Shown: positions 1 to 10,646, counted from the first letter of the stretch. The stretch is DNA of 64,000 nt from Betaproteobacteria bacterium (GCA_016713305.1 JADJPK010000007.1:248001-312000), one strand, 5' to 3'. Notes: a model not told the origin generated them from the letters alone. A program made the numbers and translations.

Positions 1-90
1 GGCGACACCGGTGCCGCGAGGGTGGGCCTGCACTTCGAGGTGCGCCGTTTCGGCAAGCCGGTGGATCCGCTGGGAACGTTGCCGCAATAG
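1..90 (+). CDS. C-terminal end of M23 peptidase, NlpD/EnvC type (partial)
   Basis: Only the last 29 codons are in the window, in frame from base 1 to a TAG at 88-90. The residues LHFEVRRFGKPVDPLGTLP form the end of the LytM/M23 domain of NlpD-like lipoproteins, where the His of LHFE belongs to the zinc-site region. Proteins of this family bind or cleave septal peptidoglycan, or activate amidases, in the periplasm. Family assignment rests on this short tail, so the choice between NlpD and another M23 paralogue is inferred. A GC-rich hairpin about 110 bases downstream could terminate the transcript. Confidence 0.75.
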   Translation, partial: GDTGAARVGLHFEVRRFGKPVDPLGTLPQ

Positions 91-162
91 GCAGCACCCG
101 GTCCAGACGTTGTCCCTGAGACCGGGCAATGGCGGCATGATCCGATGCCGCAAGGTAGTCCG

Positions 163-860
163 CTAGCGTCTGACTGCATTCGGAACACGACCGGCAGGAA
201 ACGGCCGCCCAGGCGGCCGTTTTCGTCGCGAGAGAAACCGCGCCAGGACGCGACGGCGGCGTGCTACGAGGCCCAGCAAGCCCAGACCGCCCAGCATCAT
301 GGCATACGTCTCGGGCTCGGGAACGGCAACCATCAGGTTGTCCACCACCACGGAATTGCCCTTGAATGAGATCGAGCGGATATCGGCAGCGTCGCGCGTG
401 ATGCCCAGGAACACGCCTTCGTTGTAGCCGAATTCGTCGGTATTCACGCTGAATGTGTGCGACTCGATGATCTGGTTGTTGTCACCGTAGGCGGAAACCA
501 CCACGGCGAAAGGAACAGATCGCCGAGTTCCACATGGTTGACCAACGCGCCCGCACTGGCCGCAAGTTGGTCGAAAGTGAATCGGAGTTCGCCCACGGCA
601 TCGGTGGCAGCGAAGTGATTGGACCCCAGATGCCGTTGGTACCGAGATCGGCGATGAAGGCACCGAGCATCGAACCCATGTCGCCGGTGAAGGTGATGCC
701 GGAAGAGATGATTTCCGGGCCCAGGGTGGCGTACCCGTCATAGGCTTCGAAGTCCACCATCACGTTGGGCACGCCGATGTCGGCCATATCGTGAGTCAGC
801 GCGGCGTGGGCAGGCGGCGATGGCCAGGGTGGAGGCCAGAATCAGATTCTTGATGTTCAT
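163..860 (-). pseudogene. PEP-CTERM sorted protein, frameshifted
   Basis: Probable start is the ATG at 858-860, preceded by an AGGA ribosome site 6 bases upstream. The first residues (MNIKNLILASTLAIAA) form a signal peptide. The C-terminus carries VPEPETYAMMLGGLGLLG followed by RRRR, the PEP-CTERM sorting signal read by exosortase/archaeosortase systems: VPEP, a hydrophobic span and an Arg cluster. The coding sense jumps frame at least three times (near 815, 625 and 512), so no single frame covers it. The mature part (GITFTGDMGSMLGAF, then FGYNEGVFLGITRDAADIRS) resembles short beta-sandwich PEP-CTERM proteins exported to the surface. Whether it is decayed or mis-sequenced cannot be decided here, but the adjacent phosphatase gene shows the same damage. 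Confidence 0.7.
198..224. terminator. GC-rich hairpin, probable bidirectional terminator
   Basis: A 9-bp perfect stem (ACGGCCGCC / GGCGGCCGT, 201-209 and 212-220) with a 2-base loop is followed by TTTT on the plus strand and TTT on the minus strand. It lies between the rightward M23 peptidase end and the leftward PEP-CTERM gene and could serve both. The open frame of the PEP-CTERM gene runs through it, which suggests that the true stop of that gene lies just before it and is hidden by an indel. Confidence 0.55.
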
Positions 861-929
861 GATCAATCCTGTCAAATGGGGAATGGCGACGAGGCCGCCG
901 CCACCCCGTTGCACGAAATCCTGGTCGGA

Positions 930-2992
930 TCAGGAACCGACCACGCCACCGTCCTGCTTGGTGATCACCACCACGCCTGAGCGGGGCTTGTAGACCTGAG
1001 TGCGCTCGCTGTGGGTGGTGAGTCCGTTGGCTCCGCTGTCGGGCCACGTGGATCTCTCGGTGAAATTGACAGACCAGTCCTCGCCGGGGTGCTGAATCCC
1101 GACGAACAGGGTTCTGCCATCCGGAGTGCCGACGACGCCGGTGACTTCGCAGTTCTTCGGGCTGGTCAGGAAGCGCTTCGTCGCACCGGTGGACGGATCC
1201 GCGCACATCATCACGTTGCCGCCGATGTTGGCCCAGTCGCCCGCTGCGTCACCGGCCCGGTCGGTCTGGATCCACAGCCGACCGTCCTTGTCGAACCAGA
1301 GGCCGTCCGGTGCGCCGTAGTCGTCACCGTTGATGTTGCCCTGATGGTGGGGTCCGATCCTGACTGTCCCCCACTGGACGAACAGGTCCCATTGGAAGGT
1401 GGTGGCGGCAACATCCAGGCCATGGCCCACGCCATCTCGCCAGCGAATGATGTGGCCATAGCGATTGTCGATGCGCGGATTCGCCGCGTCGGGCAGGTCG
1501 CGCAAGGCCGGCACTGGTGCTGCCGTCGGGGTTGTTGAAACCGGGTCGGTCGCGTGCGGGTGGCACGTCGCCGGTTGTTGTTGGTCATGGTCATGTACAC
1601 CTCGCCCGTGACCGGATGTGCCGCGCCCCACTCGGGGCGGTCCATCATGGTGGCGCCCAGGCGGTCGGCAGCTTGGCGGCAGCGAATCAGTACGTCGGCC
1701 TGGTCCTTGAAACCATTGGCCACGGTCAGACCGTTCTGACCCCACACCAGAGGCATCCAGACGCCCGTGCCGTCTGCGTTGAACTTGGCCACAAACAGGG
1801 TGCCCTGGTCCAGCATGTCGCGGTTGGCCGCCCGGTTCTTGCGATTGAGCTTGTTGGCGCAGACGAACTTGTAGACATACTCGTTGCGTTCGTCGTCACC
1901 CATGTAGAAGGCGACCCGGTCATTCCTGTCCACCACGACCTGGGCGCTCTCGTGCTTGGTTCGACCCATCGCGGTACGCTTCACCGGAACGCTGTTGGGG
2001 TTCCACGGATCGATTTCCACCACCCACCCGAAGCGGTGCGGCTCGTTGGGGTGCAAGTCAGCTCGGAAGCGTTGGTCGGCTTCGTGCCAGCGGTAACCAA
2101 AGCCGCCCTTCACCACGCCGTAGCGGGATTGTCCCTTGTGATGATGAACTTGCGGTCCAGGTTTCGTAGCCCCTCGACGTCACCGGTTTCGTTGGAGAAG
2201 TAGCCGTTCCAGTTTTCTCGCACGTGAGATAGGTGTCCCAGGGTGTAACCGTGGCACAGTTGTTCATTGCCCAGGACCAGAGTCCCCGTGGGTCAGCCGC
2301 CGTCTTCATCATCGAGTGTCCGGCGGCTGGTCCACTGATCTTGCAGGGAGTATTGCCCGTGATGCGGCGGTTGAATGCGGAGGACGTTGCACCTTCCAGT
2401 CACCGCCGATCTTGCGCACCTCGACGACATTCACGCCATGGGCGGCCGTTGCGCGCGCACCATCTCCAGCGTAGGGGTTTCGGCGGCATAGTCGGCGGCA
2501 GGCTTGATGTTGTTCACCAATGCGGGATCGACATACTCGCTGTTGGTCACCAGCAGGCCACGGGGCTGGACAGCCCGGAGGTCCCCGCCAGGGAATGGGA
2601 AGAAGCATCCCGTCGGTGTGGGCGCCAGCAATGCAACTGCGTCGCTCGCCAGCGCCCGCGGGGCCCAGTGGGAGCGCGGTCAGTCCCCCAGGCCACCAGC
2701 ACTTTGCGCTTAGCCCGATGGGACTGTACGGCATCGGTCGGCTGGACTTCGCGGAGACTGGCGAGAAGCCGATGGCGCCGGAGGGGCGGGAGCGGCTTCG
2801 GCGTGGCTCGTCAGGCTATCAGGAAACGCCGCCGAGCAAGGCCGCGGCAGAAACGCCGGTGGAGCCTTTGAGGAAATCGCGGCGGGACAGGTTCCGCTCC
2901 TCGATCAGGTCCAGAATGCTCGGATTTCCGGAATCGTTCGTGACGGTGTCGTGCGGATTCAGTTTGCCATCAGGGTGCAGATTGCTGCTCAC
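930..2992 (-). pseudogene. PhoX-like (DUF839) Tat-exported alkaline phosphatase, multiply frameshifted
   Basis: The start is taken as GTG at 2990-2992, preceded by AAAGGAG 7 bases upstream. The N-terminus holds a Tat motif (NLSRRDFLKG) and a hydrophobic stretch, so export of a folded protein is expected. Pieces in alternating frames read as one PhoX-family phosphatase: LLVTNSEYVDPALV, then HEADQRFRADLHPNEPHRFG with GWVVEIDPWNPNS, then HPVTGEVYMTMTNN, and GAPDGLWFDKDGRLWIQTD near the end. The total span, about 685 codons, matches the family. PhoX enzymes are calcium/iron phosphomonoesterases of the periplasm, usually phosphate regulated. I did not find a convincing Pho box upstream. There are at least six frame changes plus tandem stops just after the Tat signal, far more than in any other gene of the window. 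Confidence 0.75.
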
Positions 2993-3437
2993 AGGTGACT
3001 CCTTTTCGCATGGTCTCGGGGTTATGTGCCATATCGTCATACGACTTGTCGTGTCGTCTTACGATGGGGCCGAGCGACAGTACAAGCGTCGGATTTCAGG
3101 TCTGTGAAAGCGGCCTGGTTCCTGGCAGGAGCGACAGGGTCGGGGTAGGCGGACTGCGGTACTGCAAGTGATGTCGCGATCGACACGCTGCAAGGCGCGC
3201 CCACCTCTGGCAACCCGGACCCGCGGGGAGGTCCGTGCACCGGAGGCGGGTCTCGCCGGTCCCGCACATGGGCTTCAGTCCGGCAAAGCTCAGCGCACAG
3301 GGAGTCTCATTCTGGGGAGTGTCCGGCGGACTTCGCCTGAGGTGCATCACTGCGCCGTTGTTCGGTGTGCCGGCCGCGCATTGCCACCTGACCACCTCGG
3401 GCCTCGTCCCGGGCTGAGTGCTGCTGTTGCGACTTTC
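2993..3437. other. Gene-free stretch upstream of the PhoX-like gene
   Basis: No convincing gene is present between the transglutaminase stop and the phosphatase start, both read leftward. It should hold the phosphatase promoter. The one clear structure is a perfect 5-bp inverted repeat, ACGAC-TT-GTCGT (3041-3052), about 50 bases before the GTG start, which could be an operator half-site pair. The open frames here are short and GC driven. Confidence 0.4.
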
Positions 3438-5416
3438 CTAGACGTCGAACTCCTTGACGGCCCGCTTGAGTTCCGCCAGTTCGCTGCCGCTCGTTTCGCT
3501 GGCGTATCGCACACGGATGTAGAGGGACTGGATAGCACCGAGCGCGGCCGCCTGGGCCGGGGTGAGCGAGGCGGCGATGCGAGCGACGTAGTCGCGCGGG
3601 CCCTCGTGCGGCTCGCGTCCCAGGCCTCGTCTGGAAAGCTTTCTGGATACGGTGTTCCAAGCGGACAGAGCCTGGTCGCGCACCTTGGGGCGGTGCCGGC
3701 GCAGAGCGATGAGCGTGAGCAAGGTGATGACGATCGCAGTCGCGATGATGAGCATGAAGGCCACGCCTCGCCACGAGACCTGCCGCCCGGTGAGTTCCGA
3801 CAGCATGGCCAGCTGACGTTCCTGGGTGTAACCCAGCACCCACTGGTTCCATCCGTTCGTCAGCGTGTCCACGGCGAACCGCATGCGCTTCAACCACTCG
3901 TTGTCCGCTCTCGCGAGCAGCGGCAGGGGATCGCTGGCGGGGACCGCGGCGGCCATGCCTGCTTCGATCCGTTGCGGCGACACGGCGGCCGTCGGGTCGA
4001 CGCGAACCCAGCCCGATCCGTCGAGCCACACTTCCGCCCAGGCGTGGGCGTCGGACTGGCGCACGATCATGTAACCGCCCACGGGGTTGAACACGCCCCC
4101 CTGATAGCCCGTCACGACCCGCGCAGGAACGCCGGCGGCGCGCATCAGCACGACGAAGCTGGAGGCGAAATGCTCGCAGAATCCGCGCCGGTCCCGAACA
4201 GGAATTCGTCCACGCTGTGCGTGCCCAGCTCCGGCGGAACCAAGGTGTAGAAGAAGGGTTGCTCGCGGAACAGGGTCAGCGCCTGCCGGATGATCTCGTT
4301 CGGGTCGGAAGACTGTGCCCGCCAGGATTCGGCGAGCTTTACGGCCTGCGGATTGAAGCTCGGAGGCAGCCGCAACGCGCGCGCGAGAATGCCCTGCGAT
4401 TCGTTGAGGCTCATCCGGTAGTTCAGGTAGGAACTCATCGGGTAACGCACGCGCGTGCGGATGGGCCGCAGCGAGAGCAACTCGAAATCCGACGAGATGA
4501 GGCCATACTCGGGCCGGTCCGACGGGATGTCGATGCCGAACATCCAGCGCATGTTGTGCGGCTCGAGCGTGACGTGATAGCGAAGCGGTTCTCCCGTGAC
4601 ACGTGCCTCGCGCCGGAAACTCATGCTGCCTTCGCCCACGCGCCACGTACGGCCGTCGAAGTCCCACATGACAGGACCGCGCCAGTAGAGCCGGGACGAC
4701 TGCGGCGGGGGCGATTCGAACTCCACGCGGAAGGCCACGGCGTCCGAGAGACTGAGACTCGACAGGCTGCCGGGCGACATGGAGTCGGACAACCCCGACA
4801 TGCCGCCGGTGGACGAGTGCGGCAGCGCCCAGAGCGGCCCTTGTATGCGCGGGAACAGCAGGAACAGCACCAGCATCACCGGCACCGCCTGGGCGAGCAG
4901 CAGTGCGGAATGGCGCAGCAATGCCGGGATGGACCGGGGGCCTGCCTGCCGTTGCATGCCGATCAGATAGGCCGTGATCAGCCAGACACAGATCAGGAGA
5001 TACAGACCCATCGTCAGGGCCTGCGAGTACAGGAAGTTCGTGATGACGGCGAAGTAGCCCAGGAACACGACGACGTTCGCATCGCGCGCCGTGCGCAGTT
5101 CCATGAGCTTGAGGCACATCATGAGGATCAGCAGGGCGACGGCGGCGTCGCGGCCGAACAGCATGCCGTAGGAGAGCCATGTGCCCGCAGCCGCGGCCAA
5201 GGCCAGCACCGCGAGCATCCAGGTCTTGGGGAGCCCATAGCCGCGCCAGGCAAAGGCCGCGCGCAGACCCATGGTGGCGACCGCCAACGCCGATATCCAC
5301 AGCGGCACGCGCAGGGCGTGCGGGGCGAGCACGAGGGCGAGACATCCGATCAGGGATACCACGCGATGCGTCGTGAGCGCTTCGGCCTCCAGCAGTGCGG
5401 ATTTGCGCTTTCTCAT
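3438..5416 (-). CDS. TgpA-like membrane transglutaminase (DUF3488 + transglutaminase-like domain)
   Basis: The ATG (5414-5416) overlaps the stop of the DUF58 gene in an ATGA, so the pair is translationally coupled. The N-terminal half has about six membrane spans (residues ~20-190), followed by a periplasmic domain and a transglutaminase-like core with catalytic Cys in RRGFCEHFASSF, His in SDAHAWAEVW and Asp in GWVRVDPTAA. A further membrane span and a cytoplasmic tail (DUF4129-like) end the protein. One frame change near 4190 separates the halves. Restoring one base gives FGTRRGFCEHFASSF, the family sequence, so an error is likely. About 659 aa in total. The family (e.g. Pseudomonas TgpA) is membrane bound with its catalytic domain outside; the physiological substrate is not settled. 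It forms an operon with the MoxR and DUF58 genes. Confidence 0.85.
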
Positions 5417-6372
5417 CGGCCGAACAGTGCCAGGACCTCGAGACACCGGTCACGCTGGGCCGGTCCGCTCGAACTGGGGATGTCCATGCCCGGAACGTGC
5501 AGCGAATAGGGCATTCCGGAGGAGTCGGCGCGCACCACCCAGGCCGCGAGGCGCGACAGCCGGCGTTCCGTATTGAAGTCCTGCGGGCAGTCGCGCCAGT
5601 CGAGCCGCAGCTGGGCGCGCGATGGTCCCCCGGAGAATTCCTTGGTGACGGGCATGTCGCGGCGGGCCATCGCCTTCCACGCGATCCGCTTCAGCGAGTC
5701 GCCACGCTGATAGTCGCGCAGACCGGCGAAGTCGTCTTCCCCGCCTGCGGATGCAGGACCCGACCCGGCCTGCGATACGAACGATGGCACCGGCGGGGCG
5801 CCCGTCTCCGGGCGCGGATAGACGAGCGCACGCTGGGAGAAGCGCAGATAGCTCCAGGCCCGGAAAAGTCCGAGCGGATAGCTGGTCGCGATTTCCATGC
5901 GGCCCGGTTCCAGCCAGCCGCGGGTCTGGGCGACCATCTCGACGAAGGATTCGGATTCGTCTCGCGCCGGCACGTTGGTGAACTGGGCGAACTCGTGGTT
6001 GCGGCGCAGACCGACTGCGAAGCGGGGAAGCTCGGTCGGGTTACGGATCGACACGCGGAAGCGGACGTGGTCGCCGGCGAACACGTTCTCCTGACGGCCC
6101 GGACGGATGTCCAGTCCCGCGAGGTTGCGCCACGTGTGCAGCAGACTCACCACACCCACGCCGGCCAAGAGAAACGTGAGCACGTAGCCCAGCCCGAGGT
6201 TGTAGTTGATCGACCCCAGCAGCATCAGTCCGAGCGTGAGACAGAACATGCCGCCCATGCGCGAAGGCAGGATGTAGACGCGGTTCTGGGTGAGCACGAC
6301 CGGCTCGCGGCCTTCCCCGGGCGCCGGTTGCGGGCGGGGACGTGCGCGCAGCGAAAGAGAGGCGAACTTCAC
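5413..6372 (-). CDS. DUF58 domain membrane protein
   Basis: 319 aa. Two membrane spans near residues 38-80 precede a cytoplasmic region with the DUF58 signature LRDYQRGDSLKRIAWK (about residues 214-229). DUF58 proteins are nearly always encoded next to MoxR AAA+ ATPases and are thought to be their partner or substrate. It sits 34 bases after the MoxR gene and overlaps the transglutaminase start by four bases, so the three make one leftward operon. Biochemical function of the family is poorly defined. Confidence 0.88.
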   Translation of the reverse strand: MKFASLSLRARPRPQPAPGEGREPVVLTQNRVYILPSRMGGMFCLTLGLMLLGSINYNLGLGYVLTFLLAGVGVVSLLHTWRNLAGLDIRPGRQENVFAGDHVRFRVSIRNPTELPRFAVGLRRNHEFAQFTNVPARDESESFVEMVAQTRGWLEPGRMEIATSYPLGLFRAWSYLRFSQRALVYPRPETGAPPVPSFVSQAGSGPASAGGEDDFAGLRDYQRGDSLKRIAWKAMARRDMPVTKEFSGGPSRAQLRLDWRDCPQDFNTERRLSRLAAWVVRADSSGMPYSLHVPGMDIPSSSGPAQRDRCLEVLALFGR

Positions 6373-6406
6373 GGACGGAGCCTGCGGCGCCGGCGGGGCG
6401 TGCCGG

Positions 6407-7324
6407 TCAGGGGATCGGTACCGAGGCGATCACGCGGGCAGCCGCCTCGTCGCCCGTGCTCGCCGCGTTGGTGCTCGCCGCGATGAGCCGGTGGCCGGCC
6501 ACGCTGGAAAAGACGGTCTGGACGTCCTCGGGCAGCACGGCCGTGCGGTTGTCCATGAATGCCCACGCCCGCGAGGCGTTGAGCAGCGCGAGACCGGCGC
6601 GTGGCGAGAGGCCGCTGGCGAACTCGGCCGAACGTCGCGTGTGCGCGAGGATGGCCTGGACGTAGTCCAGCAACGCAGGGGCCACGTGCACGGCGCGCGC
6701 CTGCTGCTGCAGCGAGATCAGCGATTTCGGGTCCAGGGCGGGTGACATGGCGGCGATCATGGCACGGCGTTCTTCCCCCGCAAGCAGGGCGCGTTCCGCG
6801 CTGGCATCCGGGTAGCCCAGGCGAATGCGCATCAGGAAGCGGTCGAGTTGCGATTCGGGCAGCGGGAAGGTCCCGACCTGATGCGAGGGATTCTGCGTGG
6901 CGATGACGAAGAAAGGTTCCGGCAGTCGCCGCGTCTGGCCCTCCACCGTGACCTGCTGCTCTTCCATGGCCTCCAGCAGGGCGCTCTGCGCCTTGGGCGT
7001 GGCACGGTTGACCTCGTCCGCCAGCACCACCTGGGAAAAGACCGGGCCGGGATGGAACTCGAAGGTGCCGCTGTCCCGGTTGAACACGGACATGCCCAGG
7101 ATGTCGGTCGGGAGCAGGTCGGCCGTGAACTGGACTCGCTGGAAGTCGAGCCCCAGAACCTTGGCGAGCGCGTGGGCCAGCGTGGTCTTTCCCACGCCCG
7201 GCAGGTCCTCGATCAGTAGGTGGCCGCGTGCGAGGATGCAGGCGACGGTGAGTTTCAGCTGCTGCTGCTTGCCGAGGACGATGGCGCCTACGGCGTCGAG
7301 GATGGATTCGATTTCGCGAGTCAT
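6407..7324 (-). CDS. MoxR-family AAA+ ATPase
   Basis: 305 aa, full length for the family. Walker A is GVGKTTLA at about residue 43-50, Walker B is VVLADE at about 99-104, and a sensor-1 region reads FFVIATQNPSHQVGTFPLPE. The C-terminal lid domain contains LSPRAGLALLNASRAWAF, typical of MoxR. These ATPases act as chaperone-like factors that mature or activate a partner complex, here probably the DUF58 and transglutaminase proteins encoded immediately downstream. It is the first gene of the operon; the 264-base gap before it should contain the promoter, though no clear -10/-35 pair was identified. Confidence 0.93.
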   Translation of the reverse strand: MTREIESILDAVGAIVLGKQQQLKLTVACILARGHLLIEDLPGVGKTTLAHALAKVLGLDFQRVQFTADLLPTDILGMSVFNRDSGTFEFHPGPVFSQVVLADEVNRATPKAQSALLEAMEEQQVTVEGQTRRLPEPFFVIATQNPSHQVGTFPLPESQLDRFLMRIRLGYPDASAERALLAGEERRAMIAAMSPALDPKSLISLQQQARAVHVAPALLDYVQAILAHTRRSAEFASGLSPRAGLALLNASRAWAFMDNRTAVLPEDVQTVFSSVAGHRLIAASTNAASTGDEAAARVIASVPIP

Positions 7325-7588
7325 GGAACGCTTCCGGGCTCCGGCGTGTTGTTGGTTGGGCGGATCGCGCGCGTCTTCTGGGGCCGGCCGGCTCCTGCCG
7401 CCGTCGCCCTCTGGAGCATTTGCGGGTCTTCGCCCCCGTTCTTTAGCGGAACCCGGATGTCATGAGCCATATCGGGGGCCTTGTCTGGAGCGTGGCATCA
7501 GGGCGGACGACGGAGGGGGAAGGCCGCCTCCGGATCACCTGCCCAATGACAACCCGGCGCACCGGATCGTTCGCGCGGCCAATGGGGG

Positions 7589-10312
7589 TCAAGCCGGTTT
7601 GGCAAGTCCACGCCATGTGGTGAGGTCACGGCGCACGCGGCGCATGGAAGGATCGTCGGGGTCGGGTCCGACCTCGAAACCCAGGTCGGACATGAGATGG
7701 AGCATCCTGGTGTTGTGGCTCATCACGAAGCCGACCATCACTTCGAGGCCGCGGTCCCGGGCGGCTTCCATCAGCGCGGACATCAGCCGGCGGCCGATGC
7801 CCTTGCCGTGCCAGCCGTCCGCCACGGCGATGGCGAACTCGCAGGTGTGCTCCTCCGGCGTCATCACGTAGCGCGCGACCGCGATCTGTTCGTCGGGGAC
7901 GCCGTCGTGTACCACCGCGATCAGGGCGAGTTCGCGGTCGTAGTCGATCTGCGTGAATCGCACGAGCATCCGCTCGGAGAGTTCGTTCATCGCGTTGACG
8001 AAGCGGAAGTAGCGGGACTCCTCCGAAAGCCCGCGCACGAAGGCCTGCTCCATTTCCGCGTCCTCCGGCCGGATGGCACGCACGGTCACGGAGCGCCCGT
8101 CCGGCCAGCTCCACTCCCGGGTCAAATGAGTGGGGTAGGGGCAGATGGCCATGTGTTCATAGCGGCCGCGGGACCGGGGGCCGGAACTCTTCACGACCAT
8201 GCGCGCGTCGGCCACGACGGCCCCCGTTTCGTCCGCAATGAGCGGATTGATGTCCAGCGACTCGATGGCAGGAATCTCGCACACGAGTTCCGAGACTCGC
8301 AGCAGCGTCTCCTCGATGGCGCTCATGCTGGCGGCGGGCCAGCCTCGCCACGCATCGAGCGACCCGGCCACCCGCGTGCGGGCGATGAGCGCATGGGCCA
8401 GCATGCCGTTGAGAGGGGGCAGCGCCACCGAGCGGTCCGCGACGATTTCCACTTCGCGGCCTCCCGCACCGAATGCGATGACCGGACCGAACACGGAATC
8501 CGTCGACACACCGATCATGAGTTCGCGCCCGTGCCGCTTGACGGCCATGGGTTCGACCGCCACGCCTTCGATGCGGGCTCCAGGTTGAGCCAGTTGCACG
8601 TCCTCGACGATGCGCTGGAAGGCCTCCCTGACCTGGCGACCGTCCTGGAGATTGAGCCACACACCGCCCACGTCCGACTTGTGCGTGATGTCGGGCGAGT
8701 TGACCTTGAGCGCCACGGGAAAGCCGAACTGCTGGGCCGCCGTGATCGCCGCCACCGCATCCGTGGCAATGGCAACCGGTGCCACGGAGACGTGGAACGC
8801 CGCGAGCACCGCCTTGGTCTCCGATTCCGACAGCACGGTCCGCCCCTGGCCGATCGCGTTGTCGATGATCATCGTGGCGCCCTCGACGTCCGGTGACTTC
8901 TCCTGTATCGACAGCGGACCGGGCACCTGCATGAGCAGACGCTGGTTTTCGTAGAAGCCCGCAATCGCGGCGAACGCTTCCACCGCGGGTTCCGGGGACT
9001 GGAATGTCGGCAGCCGCTCGGCGTGCAGTGCCCGCAGCGGTTCGCGCACGCTCAGTTCCCCCATGAAGCATGCGATCACCGGCTTCGCGGCCCGTTCCGC
9101 GGCCTCCTTGACGATGCCGGCCACGGCGGCAGGGTCGCTCATGGCCTGTGGCGTGACGATGGCGAGGAGTCCGTCGACACCAGGGTCCTCCAGGCATGCG
9201 CCGATGGCGTGACGGTACAAGTCGGGTCGGGCATCTTCCATCAGATCGACCGGGTTGTCGCGCGACCAGTGTGGCGGCAGCTTGCGGTCCAGTTCCGCGA
9301 TGGTCCCGGGCGACAGCGGGCCGACCGTGAGCCCCATGTCGGACGCGCGGTCCACCGCCATCACGCCCGGCCCGCCGCCGTTGGTGATCACGGCGAGCCG
9401 TCTGCCCACTGGACGATAGCGCGAAGAAAGATACTTGGCGGCTGCGAAGAGCTGCAGGAAGCCGGCCACCCGCACGGCGCCGCAGCGGCGAAGCACCGCG
9501 TCGAACGCCTCGTCGGGGCCTGCGAGTGCGCCAGTGTGCGTGGTGGCCGCTTTGGATCCGGCGGGGCCCCGGCCGCTCTTCAGCACGACCACGGGTTTGA
9601 TGCGCGCGGCGGCCCGCAAGGCACTCGTGAAGCGGCGGGCGTGCTTCACACCTTCCACGTACATCACGATGCTTTCGGTCTCGAGGTCGAGCGTGAGGAA
9701 GTCCAGCGCCTCGGCAAACCCGACGTCCAGCTGATTACCGAGCGATACGACGCTCGAGAAGCCGACGCCGTCCGTGGCGGCACGATCGAGCACGGCGCTG
9801 GTGAGTCCGCCCGACTGCGAGAGAAGGGCGACGCTTCCACGCGCGACGGGGGCAAGCCCGAACGTGGCGTTCAATCCCGACGAGGGCCGTGCGATTCCCA
9901 GCGAATTGGGACCGAGCAGCCTGAGTCCCGACTTCTGCGCGGTCGCGCAGATTCGCGCGAGGATCCGGTTGTTGTCCGCCCTGTCGGTTCCCAGCCCGGC
10001 CGTCAGGATGGCAGCGGCGCCCGCACCGATGGACGCCGCCTCGGTCACGATGTCGGGCAGCGTGTCCGCACGCGTGGCAATCACCACGAGATCGGGCTGT
10101 ACGGGGAGATCGGCAAGACGCGGATAGCTCTTGAGTCCGGCCACCGTGGCATGGCGAGGATTCACCGGCAGGAGCGTGCCGCGGAAGGGACCGCCTCGCA
10201 TCTGCCGCAGGACGGCTCCTCCCGCGGACAGGACGTTGTCGCTGGCTCCGACCAGGGCAACGATCTCCGGCTCGAACAGGCGGGATAGCGGATGGCGGCG
10301 TGCGAACGGCAT
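7589..10312 (-). CDS. Bifunctional NDP-forming acyl-CoA ligase / GNAT protein acetyltransferase (Pat/YfiQ type)
   Basis: 907 aa. Domain order: CoA-binding Rossmann domain (from residue ~10, VGASDNVLSAGG), succinyl-CoA-ligase-like domains carrying the THTGALAG segment where the family has its phosphorylated His, an ATP-grasp domain (~480-700), then a C-terminal GNAT domain with the acetyl-CoA loop WHGKGIGRRLMSALM. This is the architecture of enteric PatZ/YfiQ, which acetylates and switches off acetyl-CoA synthetase. In enteric Pat the ligase part is catalytically dead but binds acetyl-CoA; here the His-containing motif is retained, so ligase activity is possible. It is a single gene with no obvious operon partners, divergent from a chemoreceptor. 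Confidence 0.88.
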   Translation of the reverse strand: MPFARRHPLSRLFEPEIVALVGASDNVLSAGGAVLRQMRGGPFRGTLLPVNPRHATVAGLKSYPRLADLPVQPDLVVIATRADTLPDIVTEAASIGAGAAAILTAGLGTDRADNNRILARICATAQKSGLRLLGPNSLGIARPSSGLNATFGLAPVARGSVALLSQSGGLTSAVLDRAATDGVGFSSVVSLGNQLDVGFAEALDFLTLDLETESIVMYVEGVKHARRFTSALRAAARIKPVVVLKSGRGPAGSKAATTHTGALAGPDEAFDAVLRRCGAVRVAGFLQLFAAAKYLSSRYRPVGRRLAVITNGGGPGVMAVDRASDMGLTVGPLSPGTIAELDRKLPPHWSRDNPVDLMEDARPDLYRHAIGACLEDPGVDGLLAIVTPQAMSDPAAVAGIVKEAAERAAKPVIACFMGELSVREPLRALHAERLPTFQSPEPAVEAFAAIAGFYENQRLLMQVPGPLSIQEKSPDVEGATMIIDNAIGQGRTVLSESETKAVLAAFHVSVAPVAIATDAVAAITAAQQFGFPVALKVNSPDITHKSDVGGVWLNLQDGRQVREAFQRIVEDVQLAQPGARIEGVAVEPMAVKRHGRELMIGVSTDSVFGPVIAFGAGGREVEIVADRSVALPPLNGMLAHALIARTRVAGSLDAWRGWPAASMSAIEETLLRVSELVCEIPAIESLDINPLIADETGAVVADARMVVKSSGPRSRGRYEHMAICPYPTHLTREWSWPDGRSVTVRAIRPEDAEMEQAFVRGLSEESRYFRFVNAMNELSERMLVRFTQIDYDRELALIAVVHDGVPDEQIAVARYVMTPEEHTCEFAIAVADGWHGKGIGRRLMSALMEAARDRGLEVMVGFVMSHNTRMLHLMSDLGFEVGPDPDDPSMRRVRRDLTTWRGLAKPA

Positions 10313-10646
10313 ACCGACATTCTAGGGAAGGTCCGGCAAACGTGCGCGGATCGATTGGCGGTCGCGAGGGGACGATGGCCGGGCGGGAGGCGAGGGCGAG
10401 ATCGGGCCTCCGGCCGAGGCGGCCCGTGCTGCCGGGGCCCGCTTCGGACGGCTCCTTTCTCCTGGGGTGCACGGAAGCCCGCCCCGCGCGGATTCTGGCG
10501 GTCCCGATCCCAGCCGGGCATGCACGGCAGATTTTCCATTCAGCCTTGCGCCATTTGCCTAAAGTTCCCATCGGGCCATCCGAAAACCGTTCTTGCCGCA
10601 TGTCCCGCAGAGGCCTGTTTCCGGCACACCCACACGGAGGGTTCCC
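10313..10646. other. Divergent intergenic region, ligase/acetyltransferase versus chemoreceptor
   Basis: No gene seen in 334 bases. The right part contains a FliA-like promoter (annotated separately) and the GGAGG ribosome site of the chemoreceptor (10636-10640). The left part is GC-rich with no recognisable promoter for the leftward gene. Confidence 0.5.
10560..10586 (+). promoter_or_regulatory. FliA (sigma-28) type promoter of chemoreceptor 1
   Basis: TAAAGTTC, an 11-base spacer and TCCGAAAA match the sigma-28 consensus TAAAGTTT-N11-GCCGATAA at 13 of 16 positions with exact spacing. It lies about 60 bases upstream of the TTG start of a methyl-accepting chemotaxis protein, a classic sigma-28 target. 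A sister site precedes the second chemoreceptor. Recognised by eye only. Confidence 0.72.

Noticed and set aside
4217..5509. 430-codon plus-strand open frame
   Set aside because: Antisense to the transglutaminase gene, which has catalytic residues and operon context.
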